From Leptolyngbya sp. SIO4C5 (GTDB lineage: Bacteria > Cyanobacteriota > Cyanobacteriia > Phormidesmidales > Phormidesmidaceae): a stretch of 6,836 bases of DNA. The position numbers and the translations under genes are program-made. The stretch spans positions 1 to 6,836 of the forward strand of contig JAAHIC010000242.1 of assembly GCA_010671965.1 (NCBI GenBank), written 5' to 3'. Under the pieces are notes generated by a model. It ran no database searches. It was not told where the DNA came from and worked only from the letters and a program-made list of their open reading frames with translations. Of this stretch, positions 1-5,721 are shown piece after piece (positions within the stretch are counted from its first letter, which is position 1; every line of letters starts with the position of its first letter).

Positions 1-107
1 TTGAAAAGTGTTGGGCCTGGCTGAAAAGCCGGATTCGCAAGCAGTTCGCGTTGTCAGCCAATTTGCGCACGGCGATGGAGGACGTTCTTAGGCAGGCAGC
101 GTCCTAA
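1..107 (+). mobile_element. C-terminal end of an IS630-family transposase (cut by window edge)
   Basis: An open frame enters from the left edge (first full codon at position 3) and ends at TAA 105-107, followed at once by a second TAA. It reads EKCWAWLKSRIRKQF..., then about 20 residues ending in AMEDVLRQAAS. The I-E-K-C-W-x-W-L-K-x-R-I-R-K block followed by a short 'LR.AMEDVL' helix is the usual C-terminus of IS630 (Tc1/mariner superfamily) DDE transposases in cyanobacteria. In this family the Glu or Asp after 'NPI' is the third catalytic acid, so the first visible Glu is probably that residue. These enzymes move the element by cut-and-paste and insert at TA dinucleotides. Whether the rest of the gene is intact cannot be seen. 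The assignment rests on 34 residues only, recognised by eye. Confidence 0.72.
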
Positions 108-159
108 TAAAAGTGGCTACAGCTATATCGCCATTAGTCGTGCAGTTCTAAATTCGTCA

Positions 160-540
160 ATGCTCTCACCGGCCTCCCAGCAAGTTCTGACTCATTTCCA
201 CTCTGAGCTACGTCAGTTCGCCGCTCAGGTCACTCAGCCCAATCCAGATGCCCAAACCCTGCAGATCCATTTTCTAAGACTGCAGCAGGACTTTCAGCAG
301 CAGATTTTACCGCTTGCAGATCGTCATCTCACGGCAGCGGCGCAAACCCAGCTGCAGGCTTACCAGACTGAAATGAACCGGCTGATGCGGCTCTTGGCCG
401 TAGATATCAGCTTTTTACAAGCAGCGCGGCAGTCGGCGAAGCAGCAGCAGCGACAGGCGCAGATTCAGCAGCGGCTGATGAGTCTAAATCAGTTCTGTGA
501 GGCGCTTTTAGCCGGTCGTTCAATTCGCGAAGGCGGATGA
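160..540 (+). CDS. patD: PatD-like protein (heterocyst frequency control / FtsZ-modulating family)
   Basis: This is a small soluble protein of 126 residues with no signal peptide or membrane segment. It looks all-helical and is very rich in glutamine (26 of 126 residues by my count). The block from about residue 68 to 117 (YQTEMNRLMRLLAVDISFLQ, then AARQSAKQQQRQAQI, then a helix ending in CEALL) matches the pattern I know for cyanobacterial PatD: 'E.NR..RLLA.D..FLQ.ARQ...QQR..Q'. In Anabaena PatD limits heterocyst frequency and modulates assembly of the division protein FtsZ. Homologues also occur in strains without heterocysts, so a role in division is the safer inference here. The ATG at 160 is the only plausible start, although no Shine-Dalgarno sequence precedes it. 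The gene lies about 50 bp after the transposase stop and 55 bp before the zinc-ribbon gene, with which it may be co-transcribed. Confidence 0.75.
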   Translation: MLSPASQQVLTHFHSELRQFAAQVTQPNPDAQTLQIHFLRLQQDFQQQILPLADRHLTAAAQTQLQAYQTEMNRLMRLLAVDISFLQAARQSAKQQQRQAQIQQRLMSLNQFCEALLAGRSIREGG

Positions 541-580
541 AATGGTAGAGTTTTTCTACTGTTGCGATCGCAGGTAGGCA

Positions 581-586
581 AGGGAG
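581..586 (+). promoter_or_regulatory. Ribosome binding site for the zf-TFIIB gene
   Basis: AGGGAG lies 9 nt before the GTG at 596. It is one of the few clear Shine-Dalgarno sequences in the window and supports that GTG over any later start. It implies that the protein begins directly at the first cysteine motif (MECP). Confidence 0.6.
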
Positions 587-595
587 ACAGTTTCA

Positions 596-1168
596 GTGGA
601 GTGTCCGAAGCAAAAAGGGGTATCGCTGGTAGTCGGAGATCTATCAGCAGGCCCGGCAGCCTATGGTTGTCCCGAGTGTCAAGGCAGCTGGATTGCGCCA
701 GAAGACTACAGCCGTTGGCAGGCGACCCAGCCTCAGCCCGCGCCGGTAGAACAAATAGACAAAGCGCCCAGCATGATGGATCTGGACTTTGAGCCAGCTG
801 CGCTTGATAACCGCGCCGCGCTTTGCCCCGACTGTAGCCACTACCTAGTTCGCGCCCGAGTCAATCTGAAACACAAGGCTTTCTATGTAGAGCGCTGTCC
901 CAACTGTAAGGGGATTTGGTGCGATCGCGGTGAGTGGCAGGTATTGCAGCAGATCGGACTGCACACTCAGATCGAGTTAGTTTTTGCCAGCGAGTGGCAA
1001 AACCGCATCCGGGAGCTGGAACAGGCAGAGCGCGAACGGCAGGCCACTATCGAAAAATTGGGGCCAGACTTAGCGCATCAGGTATTTGCCTTGGCCGAGA
1101 AGCTAGAAAGTCACCCCAACGGCGACTTTGGCGTAGCCTATCTGATGCGACGCTTTGATAGCGAATAG
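596..1168 (+). CDS. zf-TFIIB domain-containing zinc-ribbon protein
   Basis: This is a 190-residue protein with two zinc-ribbon units. The first is at residues 3-33 (C3, C25, C28 in CPECQGSWI). The second is at 77-113, with C77-x2-C80 and C101-x2-C104 followed by GIWCDRGEW. The pattern CPxC...CPxCxGxWxDxGE is the signature of the zf-TFIIB family, whose members bind one zinc per ribbon. A variable linker (about residues 42-72) separates the two units. The last 60 residues are charged and helical (about 133-172) and end in YLMRRFD. The molecular function is unknown, and nucleic-acid or protein binding is only inferred from the fold. The first ribbon lacks its second cysteine (CPKQ instead of CPxC), so it may not bind zinc normally. 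The start is GTG with a good ribosome binding site. It lies 55 bp after patD in the same direction and ends 26 bp from the convergent purN. Confidence 0.85.
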   Translation: MECPKQKGVSLVVGDLSAGPAAYGCPECQGSWIAPEDYSRWQATQPQPAPVEQIDKAPSMMDLDFEPAALDNRAALCPDCSHYLVRARVNLKHKAFYVERCPNCKGIWCDRGEWQVLQQIGLHTQIELVFASEWQNRIRELEQAERERQATIEKLGPDLAHQVFALAEKLESHPNGDFGVAYLMRRFDSE

Positions 1169-1194
1169 CTAAAATATCGAACCATCACCTCCCT

Positions 1195-1866
1195 TCAAAA
1201 TAGCGATGAGTTCTCCGACCCATCAGAGAGCTGCTGGGCTGCCAGGGCGATCGCCGGGGGATAGATGCGGTGTTCTTGCTGCTGAATCCGAGCCTGCAGG
1301 GTCGCCGCCGTATCTGCTGGCAACACAGGGACCGCCGCCTGCATCACAATCGGGCCGCTATCGACAGCCAGTTCAACCAGGTGAACCGTACAGCCGGAAA
1401 TTTTGACGCCGGCGGCGATCGCTTGCTCTACTGCTCGCATCCCCGGAAAGCTGGGCAGCAAGCTGGGATGAATGTTCAAAATTCGCTGCGGAAAAGCCTC
1501 AATTAAAACCTGGGTGACGCGGCGCATCCAGCCTGCCATAATCACCCAGTCGGCCTCGCACTCCAGCAGGGTTTGAATAATGGCGGCATCTAACAGCTCT
1601 CGGCTAGGAAAAGCGCGGTGATCGAGCAGCACCGCCGGAATACCCCAGCGTTCTGCCCGCTGAGCTACTTTAGCCGCTGGATTGTTATAGATCAGCACCT
1701 GAATTTTGGCATTGAGCTGGCCGCTGGCGATCGCAGAAGCGATCGCCTCCAGGTTGCTGCCGTTACCAGAAGCCATGACGCCCAAGCGCAGTCGTTGAGG
1801 CTGAGCCGCCAGTAACCACTCTGGTAAAGGTGAAACAATCGAAATATTGACGCCGTCAGGGGACAT
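1195..1866 (-). CDS. purN: Phosphoribosylglycinamide formyltransferase (GART, PurN)
   Basis: PurN catalyses the third step of purine synthesis, transferring the formyl group of 10-formyl-tetrahydrofolate to GAR to give FGAR, in the cytoplasm. The 223-residue product has the phosphate-binding loop ASGNGSN (residues 32-38), the NNP segment (61-63), MAGWMRRV (110-117) and NIHPSLLPSFPG (131-142). The catalytic triad is complete: N131, H133 and D169 (in VDSGPIV), with the same 38-residue spacing as N106 and D144 of the E. coli enzyme. About 26 residues precede the first beta strand (RLRLGV), a modest N-terminal extension compared with E. coli. The ATG at 1864-1866 has no clear Shine-Dalgarno sequence. 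The gene is divergent from the sugar permease and convergent with the zinc-ribbon gene, so it is probably transcribed alone. Codons 40-47 (EAIASAIA) are encoded by a perfect HIP1 inverted repeat. Confidence 0.97.
   Translation of the reverse strand: MSPDGVNISIVSPLPEWLLAAQPQRLRLGVMASGNGSNLEAIASAIASGQLNAKIQVLIYNNPAAKVAQRAERWGIPAVLLDHRAFPSRELLDAAIIQTLLECEADWVIMAGWMRRVTQVLIEAFPQRILNIHPSLLPSFPGMRAVEQAIAAGVKISGCTVHLVELAVDSGPIVMQAAVPVLPADTAATLQARIQQQEHRIYPPAIALAAQQLSDGSENSSLF
1726..1747. repeat. Perfect inverted repeat of two HIP1 palindromes inside purN
   Basis: Two HIP1 sequences form 9-bp arms (GGCGATCGC at 1726-1734 and GCGATCGCC at 1739-1747) around a 4-nt spacer (AGAA). Every base of the arms pairs. 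In the purN mRNA this would be a GC-rich 9-bp stem with a UUCU loop at codons 40-47, where it encodes the repeated peptide AIASAIA. Confidence 0.8.
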
Positions 1867-2048
1867 GACAAAAGCTTGCTCACAGCTTATTGATTGTCCC
1901 AGGCTTTGCCCTTGGTGACAGCATTGGCGTCAATGTTTTTTGTCGATGTTTTTGCAGTTTTCAGCCGCAGAGAGGAAAACTGGCCCCAACTCGCCATCGT
2001 TGGGGTTTGGGGATAGGCTGAAGAGTGACGCTGGGTGAATACCGAGAT
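1867..2048. other. Divergent intergenic region between purN and the sugar permease
   Basis: These 182 bp must hold the promoters of both flanking genes. The only candidate element I can name is a TTGACG on the purN strand (reverse of 1934-1939), without a convincing -10 box at the right distance. The stretch 1921-1960 is T-rich, and a 7-bp hairpin follows at 1984-2005. I see no tRNA, no known riboswitch and no small ORF of note. Confidence 0.4.
1984..2005 (+). promoter_or_regulatory. Hairpin in the leader of the sugar permease gene
   Basis: CCCCAAC (1984-1990) pairs perfectly with GTTGGGG (1999-2005) around an 8-nt loop. It stands 43 bp before the ATG at 2049 and 19 bp before the alternative GTG at 2025. 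Only three T residues follow, so it is a poor intrinsic terminator by the E. coli model. It could be an attenuator, an operator for a dimeric repressor or an mRNA stabiliser. The structure is seen; any function is inference. Confidence 0.4.
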
Positions 2049-2930
2049 ATGACTTCCAAGTCTCGCTGGCTGAGCTATGAAACCACAACTGCCTGGCTGT
2101 TACTGGCTCCGGCTCTGGTGCTGTTGGGAATCTTCGTCATTTGGCCGATTGTCTATCTGTTTTATCTCAGCTTTACAACGGGCAGCTTTACGCGCGCTGG
2201 CGTGCACTGGCAGGGCGGCCAGAACTATTTGCGGCTGCTGAGTGATCCAGATTTTTGGCAGGTATTGGCCAATACGGCCTACTTCACAATTGCCACCGTT
2301 TTGCCCAGTCTGGTACTACCACTAGGGCTGGCCGTTTTGCTCAATCAGGTCGCTGTCCTACGGGGGCTACTGCGAGCGGCCTACTTTATTCCTTCTATCA
2401 CCTCCCTCGTGGCCGCGGGCCTGGGATTCCGCTGGCTGTTTCAGCCGGATGGCCCGGTCAACAATTTGCTAATTGGCCTGGGGGCTGACGCGATTCCCTG
2501 GTTGAGCAGCCCCGTTTGGGCCATGCCCGTTTTGATCCTGCTCAGCATTTGGAAACAGATTGGCTTCAATATGGTGGTTTTTCTGGCTGGACTGCAGGCG
2601 ATTCCGCTGACGCGCTATGAAGCGGCAGAGCTAGATGGAGCCGGAACCTGGCAAAAATTTTGGCATATCACCCTGCCGGGGCTGCGCCCTACTTTAATCT
2701 TTGCGGCAGTCACAACGGTCATTTTTACCTTACGCAGTTTCGAGCAGGTCTATGTCATTACCGGCGGCGGACCGCTAAACTCGACCAATATTCTGGTCTA
2801 CTACATCTATGAGCAGGCCTTTGCTCAGTTTGATTTTGGCTACGCGGCAGCAGCGGCTACAGTCCTGATGGCGATCGCCCTGTTGCTGGTTTACGTTCAA
2901 TTGCGGGCCTGGGATAAAGAAGCTTTATGA
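2049..2930 (+). CDS. Carbohydrate ABC transporter permease, MalF/UgpA type (CUT1 family)
   Basis: This is the inner-membrane permease subunit of a binding-protein-dependent sugar importer. The 293-residue product has about six hydrophobic segments, near residues 14-41, 76-99, 109-131, 157-182, 213-234 and 264-286. The EAA loop that docks on the ATPase subunit is at 191-210 (EAAELDGAGTWQKFWHITLP) and is a close match to the CUT1 consensus. The region FEQVYVITGGGPLNST (231-246) is also typical of MalF-like subunits. The substrate cannot be read from the sequence. In this family it works as a heterodimer with a MalG-like subunit, a solute-binding protein and an MsmK/UgpC-like ATPase, and none of these is in the window. 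I chose the ATG at 2049 because GGGTGA lies 10 nt upstream. A GTG at 2025 would add eight residues and is possible. Confidence 0.95.
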   Translation: MTSKSRWLSYETTTAWLLLAPALVLLGIFVIWPIVYLFYLSFTTGSFTRAGVHWQGGQNYLRLLSDPDFWQVLANTAYFTIATVLPSLVLPLGLAVLLNQVAVLRGLLRAAYFIPSITSLVAAGLGFRWLFQPDGPVNNLLIGLGADAIPWLSSPVWAMPVLILLSIWKQIGFNMVVFLAGLQAIPLTRYEAAELDGAGTWQKFWHITLPGLRPTLIFAAVTTVIFTLRSFEQVYVITGGGPLNSTNILVYYIYEQAFAQFDFGYAAAAATVLMAIALLLVYVQLRAWDKEAL

Positions 2931-3063
2931 TTTCCGGCAAAAGCTGGTCATTTTTGCGGAGATCCGGGAATAGTGAACTTACAAACCTGTTAAGCTGCTC
3001 GGCCAATAGGCTTAGCGTCAGTATGCCGCATTGTCTTTTCCAGTTGGCATTCCTTTGCTGCTT

Positions 3064-4935
3064 ATGATTCCTCCATCCTCTTTCGACGTTGTTGCTGATA
3101 GTTCCTCCGCCGAGACGGTTGCCTCTCAGCCAGTAGGGACAACTAACGACGCTGGCTTTGACGTAGAGAAGCTGGTAGGGGCGATCGCGCTGCAATGCCT
3201 GGCTAGTCACAGCCTCACCGACTTTTGGCAGGATACAGCAGCGCTGCTGCAGGTGAGTTTGCAGGCTGAGCGGGTTTTAGTTTATGCCGACGATCCGGTT
3301 CGGCCCGCCCTGGCAGAAGCAAGCCGTTCAGAACTGCCGCCGTTACAGGCGCGATCGCTGACAGAGTTAGGCTTAGCTAAAATTAGCCAAACCGCCCGGC
3401 AGCAGCAGACGAGTCAGGTTCTAGATCAAAAATCAGCCCTGTCATCGGCCAGTCAGTCCTCTGTCCTGGTGAGCTACGTGATGCCGCTGCAGATAGCGCG
3501 GCGGCCTTGGGGAGTGGTTGTTCTGCAGTTTCCGGCTCAGCCTGCCGACTCTGCCGACTTTCTGCTGACGCTAGATACGCTATCAGCCGCTATTAGCCGT
3601 ATGCTGCAGCACTGGCAAGAGCGTCAGCAACTGCAGGTAAGCAATCAAACCTTAGCGACCGAAGTGCAGCAGCGGACAGCTCAGCTTCAGACTGTCTTGG
3701 ATTTTGAAGCGACCCTCAAGCGCATCACCGATCGAGTGCGCGATAGCCTAGATGAAAAACAAATTTTACAGAATGCCGTCAAGGAACTGACTGAGGCACT
3801 GGGCACCAAAGGCTCCAACACGGCCCTGTATGACCTAGAGCAAGGCACTTCAACTATCTACTACGAGTACACCACGTCCCTGTCTTCCTCGCAGGGACGT
3901 GTCTCTCAGATGGAGGCATTTCCAGAGGTCTACCACCAGCTTTTGGAAGGTCAGTACTTTCAGTTTTGCTCAATTATTCCCAATCCAGTGCGAGGGCGAG
4001 TCGCCATGTTTGCCTGTCCCATCCTGGACGATCGGGGCGTACTCGGCGATCTCTGGCTGATTAATGACAAAAGCTACGGCTTCAACGAAGTGGATATTCG
4101 CCTGGTTCAGCAGGTGGCTAACCAGTGCGCGATCGCTATTCGTCAGGCGCGGCTCTATCAGGCAGCCCAGTCCCAAGTGGAAGAGTTGGAGCGCCTCAAT
4201 ACCCTCAAAGATGATTTTCTCAGTACGGTTTCCCATGAGCTGAGAACTCCCGTTACCAGTATGCGAGTAGCGCTGCAGCTTTTAGGGGTGACGCTGAATC
4301 AGGAGTTCGACCTCGACAGCGAACTGCGAAAGTCTAAGACTGAACAGGGCCGGATTGCCCGCTACTATCAGATTCTGCAGGAAGAATGCGAGCGTGAGAT
4401 TAGCCTGATTAATGATCTGCTGGATTTACAGCGGCTCGACGTTGGCAATCATCCGATTCATCCTCGCCCCATTCAACTGCAGAGCTGGTTGCCTCGCATC
4501 GTCAGCGGGTTTCAGGCTAGGGCCAAGAGTCGGCAGCAGCAGCTGGAGCTGCAAATTCCGGCAGCTCTCGAAAAAGTAATCTCAGATGAGGCCAGCTTAG
4601 AGCGGGTGATAGCTGAACTGCTCAACAACGCCTGCAAGTACACGCCGCCCGGTGGCCACATTTGCCTGGCGGTCAAACGCGCTAAGCCTGATCAGATGCA
4701 GTTTTGCATCACCAATACTGGCATCGAGATTCCGGCGGCGGAGATGCCGCGAATTTTTGACAAGTTTTACCGTGTACCCAGCGCCGATCCCTGGAAGCAG
4801 GGAGGCACTGGGCTAGGACTGGCCCTGGTTCAAAAGCTGCTGCTGCACCTACAGGGCGAGATTCAGGCCAGCAGCGGTCAGAATCAGACCTGTTTCACCT
4901 TTGATTTACCCATTGCCTTACGCAACTTTGGCTAG
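3064..4935 (+). CDS. Sensor histidine kinase with two GAF domains (HisKA-HATPase_c)
   Basis: This is a soluble two-component sensor kinase of 623 residues with no transmembrane segment. In order it has a divergent N-terminal GAF-like region (about 32-184), a coiled-coil linker rich in Gln (184-217), a second GAF domain (about 215-364), a short coiled coil, HisKA and HATPase_c. The phosphoacceptor is H391 in FLSTVSHELRTPVTSM. The N box is ELLNNACKYTPP (518-529, N522), the F box FDKFYR (565-570) and the G2 box GGTGLGLAL (580-588). The G1 box reads NTGIE (551-555) where DxGxG is usual. Neither GAF domain shows a convincing bilin-attachment cysteine, so light sensing is not supported and the ligand is unknown. 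No response regulator is nearby, so the kinase is an orphan. I prefer the ATG at 3064. A TTG at 3031 would add 11 residues, and neither start has a Shine-Dalgarno sequence. Confidence 0.95.
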   Translation: MIPPSSFDVVADSSSAETVASQPVGTTNDAGFDVEKLVGAIALQCLASHSLTDFWQDTAALLQVSLQAERVLVYADDPVRPALAEASRSELPPLQARSLTELGLAKISQTARQQQTSQVLDQKSALSSASQSSVLVSYVMPLQIARRPWGVVVLQFPAQPADSADFLLTLDTLSAAISRMLQHWQERQQLQVSNQTLATEVQQRTAQLQTVLDFEATLKRITDRVRDSLDEKQILQNAVKELTEALGTKGSNTALYDLEQGTSTIYYEYTTSLSSSQGRVSQMEAFPEVYHQLLEGQYFQFCSIIPNPVRGRVAMFACPILDDRGVLGDLWLINDKSYGFNEVDIRLVQQVANQCAIAIRQARLYQAAQSQVEELERLNTLKDDFLSTVSHELRTPVTSMRVALQLLGVTLNQEFDLDSELRKSKTEQGRIARYYQILQEECEREISLINDLLDLQRLDVGNHPIHPRPIQLQSWLPRIVSGFQARAKSRQQQLELQIPAALEKVISDEASLERVIAELLNNACKYTPPGGHICLAVKRAKPDQMQFCITNTGIEIPAAEMPRIFDKFYRVPSADPWKQGGTGLGLALVQKLLLHLQGEIQASSGQNQTCFTFDLPIALRNFG

Positions 4936-4998
4936 GGGATTGGCGGGGCGATCGCTACCATAGAGATAGCCGTCTTGATCCAGCCCAGAGAAAGCCAT

Positions 4999-5646
4999 AT
5001 GGTATCTGAACAGATCACATCACCCGTCTATCAGGGACAGTTTGGCCCCTTTTCAATTACTGCAGCCGATCGGCAAGAAGTCGTGATTTATCGCGGCGCT
5101 TTAGGTCTGGCGGCGCTCTGCTTTGCCGCTGGCAGCGCGCTGTTCTGGCTGCAAGGAGCCCAGCCTTGGGTACTCCAGGTGCTGACGCTGCTGTACGGCG
5201 GCTTCTGGCTGGCGCTAGGAGTAAGCCTGACCAAAATTCACATTTACCTGAAGCCGCTGCATCAAACCCTGAAGCTGTTTTGGCTGATTGGAGGAGTGGC
5301 TTCGCTGGGCTTGGCGATCGCTTACCCCAGCCCTCTGCTACTGACCCTCTATCAGCAGCCCCTTACCCTGCTGGGCGTCGGCTTCACCTTTGCCGCTCTG
5401 ACCGGCATCTTCTTCAAAGAGGCATTTTGCTTTGGGCGACCAGAAACCCTGCTGCTGACGCTAATTGTTCCTGGCTTACTTTTAGGCCATATGCTAGGCT
5501 GGCTGCCGCTGCTGTGGGAGCGCTGGCTGCTAGCGGCCTGGGTCGTTTTGTTTCTTGTCTTTGCGGTGCGTAAGGCAGTGCAGCCAATTCCGCCTGATAT
5601 CGGCGATAAGAGCGTATTTGAATATTTAGAGCAGCGGGCTCAATAG
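4999..5646 (+). CDS. DUF2301 domain-containing integral membrane protein
   Basis: This is a 215-residue membrane protein of unknown function. A short polar N-terminus holds the motif YQGQFGPFSITAADRQEVVI (residues 11-30), followed by about six hydrophobic segments near 33-51, 57-79, 92-109, 122-139, 149-168 and 174-191. The blocks GVSLTKIHIYLKPLH (74-88) and GVGFTFAALTGIFFKEAFCF (126-145) match what I know of DUF2301, a family widespread in cyanobacteria. The conserved charged residues around FKEAFCF, next to a membrane segment, suggest a functional site, but no activity is known to me. The ATG at 4999 places the start just before the conserved motif. A TTG at 4975 would add eight residues. 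The gene follows the sensor kinase by 63 bp in the same direction, so co-transcription is possible but not shown. Confidence 0.85.
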   Translation: MVSEQITSPVYQGQFGPFSITAADRQEVVIYRGALGLAALCFAAGSALFWLQGAQPWVLQVLTLLYGGFWLALGVSLTKIHIYLKPLHQTLKLFWLIGGVASLGLAIAYPSPLLLTLYQQPLTLLGVGFTFAALTGIFFKEAFCFGRPETLLLTLIVPGLLLGHMLGWLPLLWERWLLAAWVVLFLVFAVRKAVQPIPPDIGDKSVFEYLEQRAQ

Positions 5647-5668
5647 CTCATGGCCTGGGCGCTGCGAA

Positions 5669-5685
5669 CCGAGCTGCCAGCTTGG
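5669..5685 (+). terminator. Small hairpin after the DUF2301 gene, possible terminator
   Basis: CCGAGCT (5669-5675) pairs with AGCTTGG (5679-5685) around a 3-nt loop, with one G-U wobble. It begins 23 bp after the stop codon of the membrane-protein gene. No T run follows, so the assignment as terminator is weak. It could also simply lie in the leader of dprA. Confidence 0.25.
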
Positions 5686-5709
5686 GCATAGTAAAGCCAG
5701 CATCTAAAG

Positions 5710-5714
5710 AAGGA
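5710..5714 (+). promoter_or_regulatory. Ribosome binding site for dprA
   Basis: AAGGA, within AAAGAAGGAAG, lies 7 nt before the GTG at 5722. It is the best Shine-Dalgarno sequence in the window and settles that start, which also places the first helix (EERAYWLAWARI) where the family has it. Confidence 0.65.
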
Positions 5715-5721
5715 AGCAGGC

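Noticed and set aside
545..559. NtcA-like GTA...TAC palindrome (GTAGA, 5-nt T-rich loop, TCTAC) between patD and the zinc-ribbon gene
   Set aside because: The spacing is GTA-N9-TAC, while NtcA sites have N8. As a hairpin it has only 5 bp, so it is neither a convincing operator nor a terminator.
644..841. Minus-strand open frame of 65 codons inside the zinc-ribbon gene
   Set aside because: It is entirely antisense to a gene with clear zf-TFIIB motifs, and has no domain-like pattern or ribosome binding site.
1169..1194. Possible bidirectional terminator between the convergent zinc-ribbon gene and purN
   Set aside because: The 26-bp gap contains no stem longer than 4 bp and no T run.
2937..2957. 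Inverted repeat GCAAAA / TTTTGC just after the permease stop
   Set aside because: The stem is only 6 bp, mostly A-T, with a 9-nt loop and no following T run. It is too weak to call a terminator.
3031..3063. TTG start giving an 11-residue longer sensor kinase
   Set aside because: There is no Shine-Dalgarno sequence, the start codon is rare, and the extra residues (SFPVGIPLLL) are too short for a signal or membrane segment. The ATG at 3064 is simpler.
2857..3210. Minus-strand open frame of 117 codons across the permease end and kinase start
   Set aside because: It overlaps two well-supported genes. Its translation has no recognisable motif and looks like the antisense of coding sequence.
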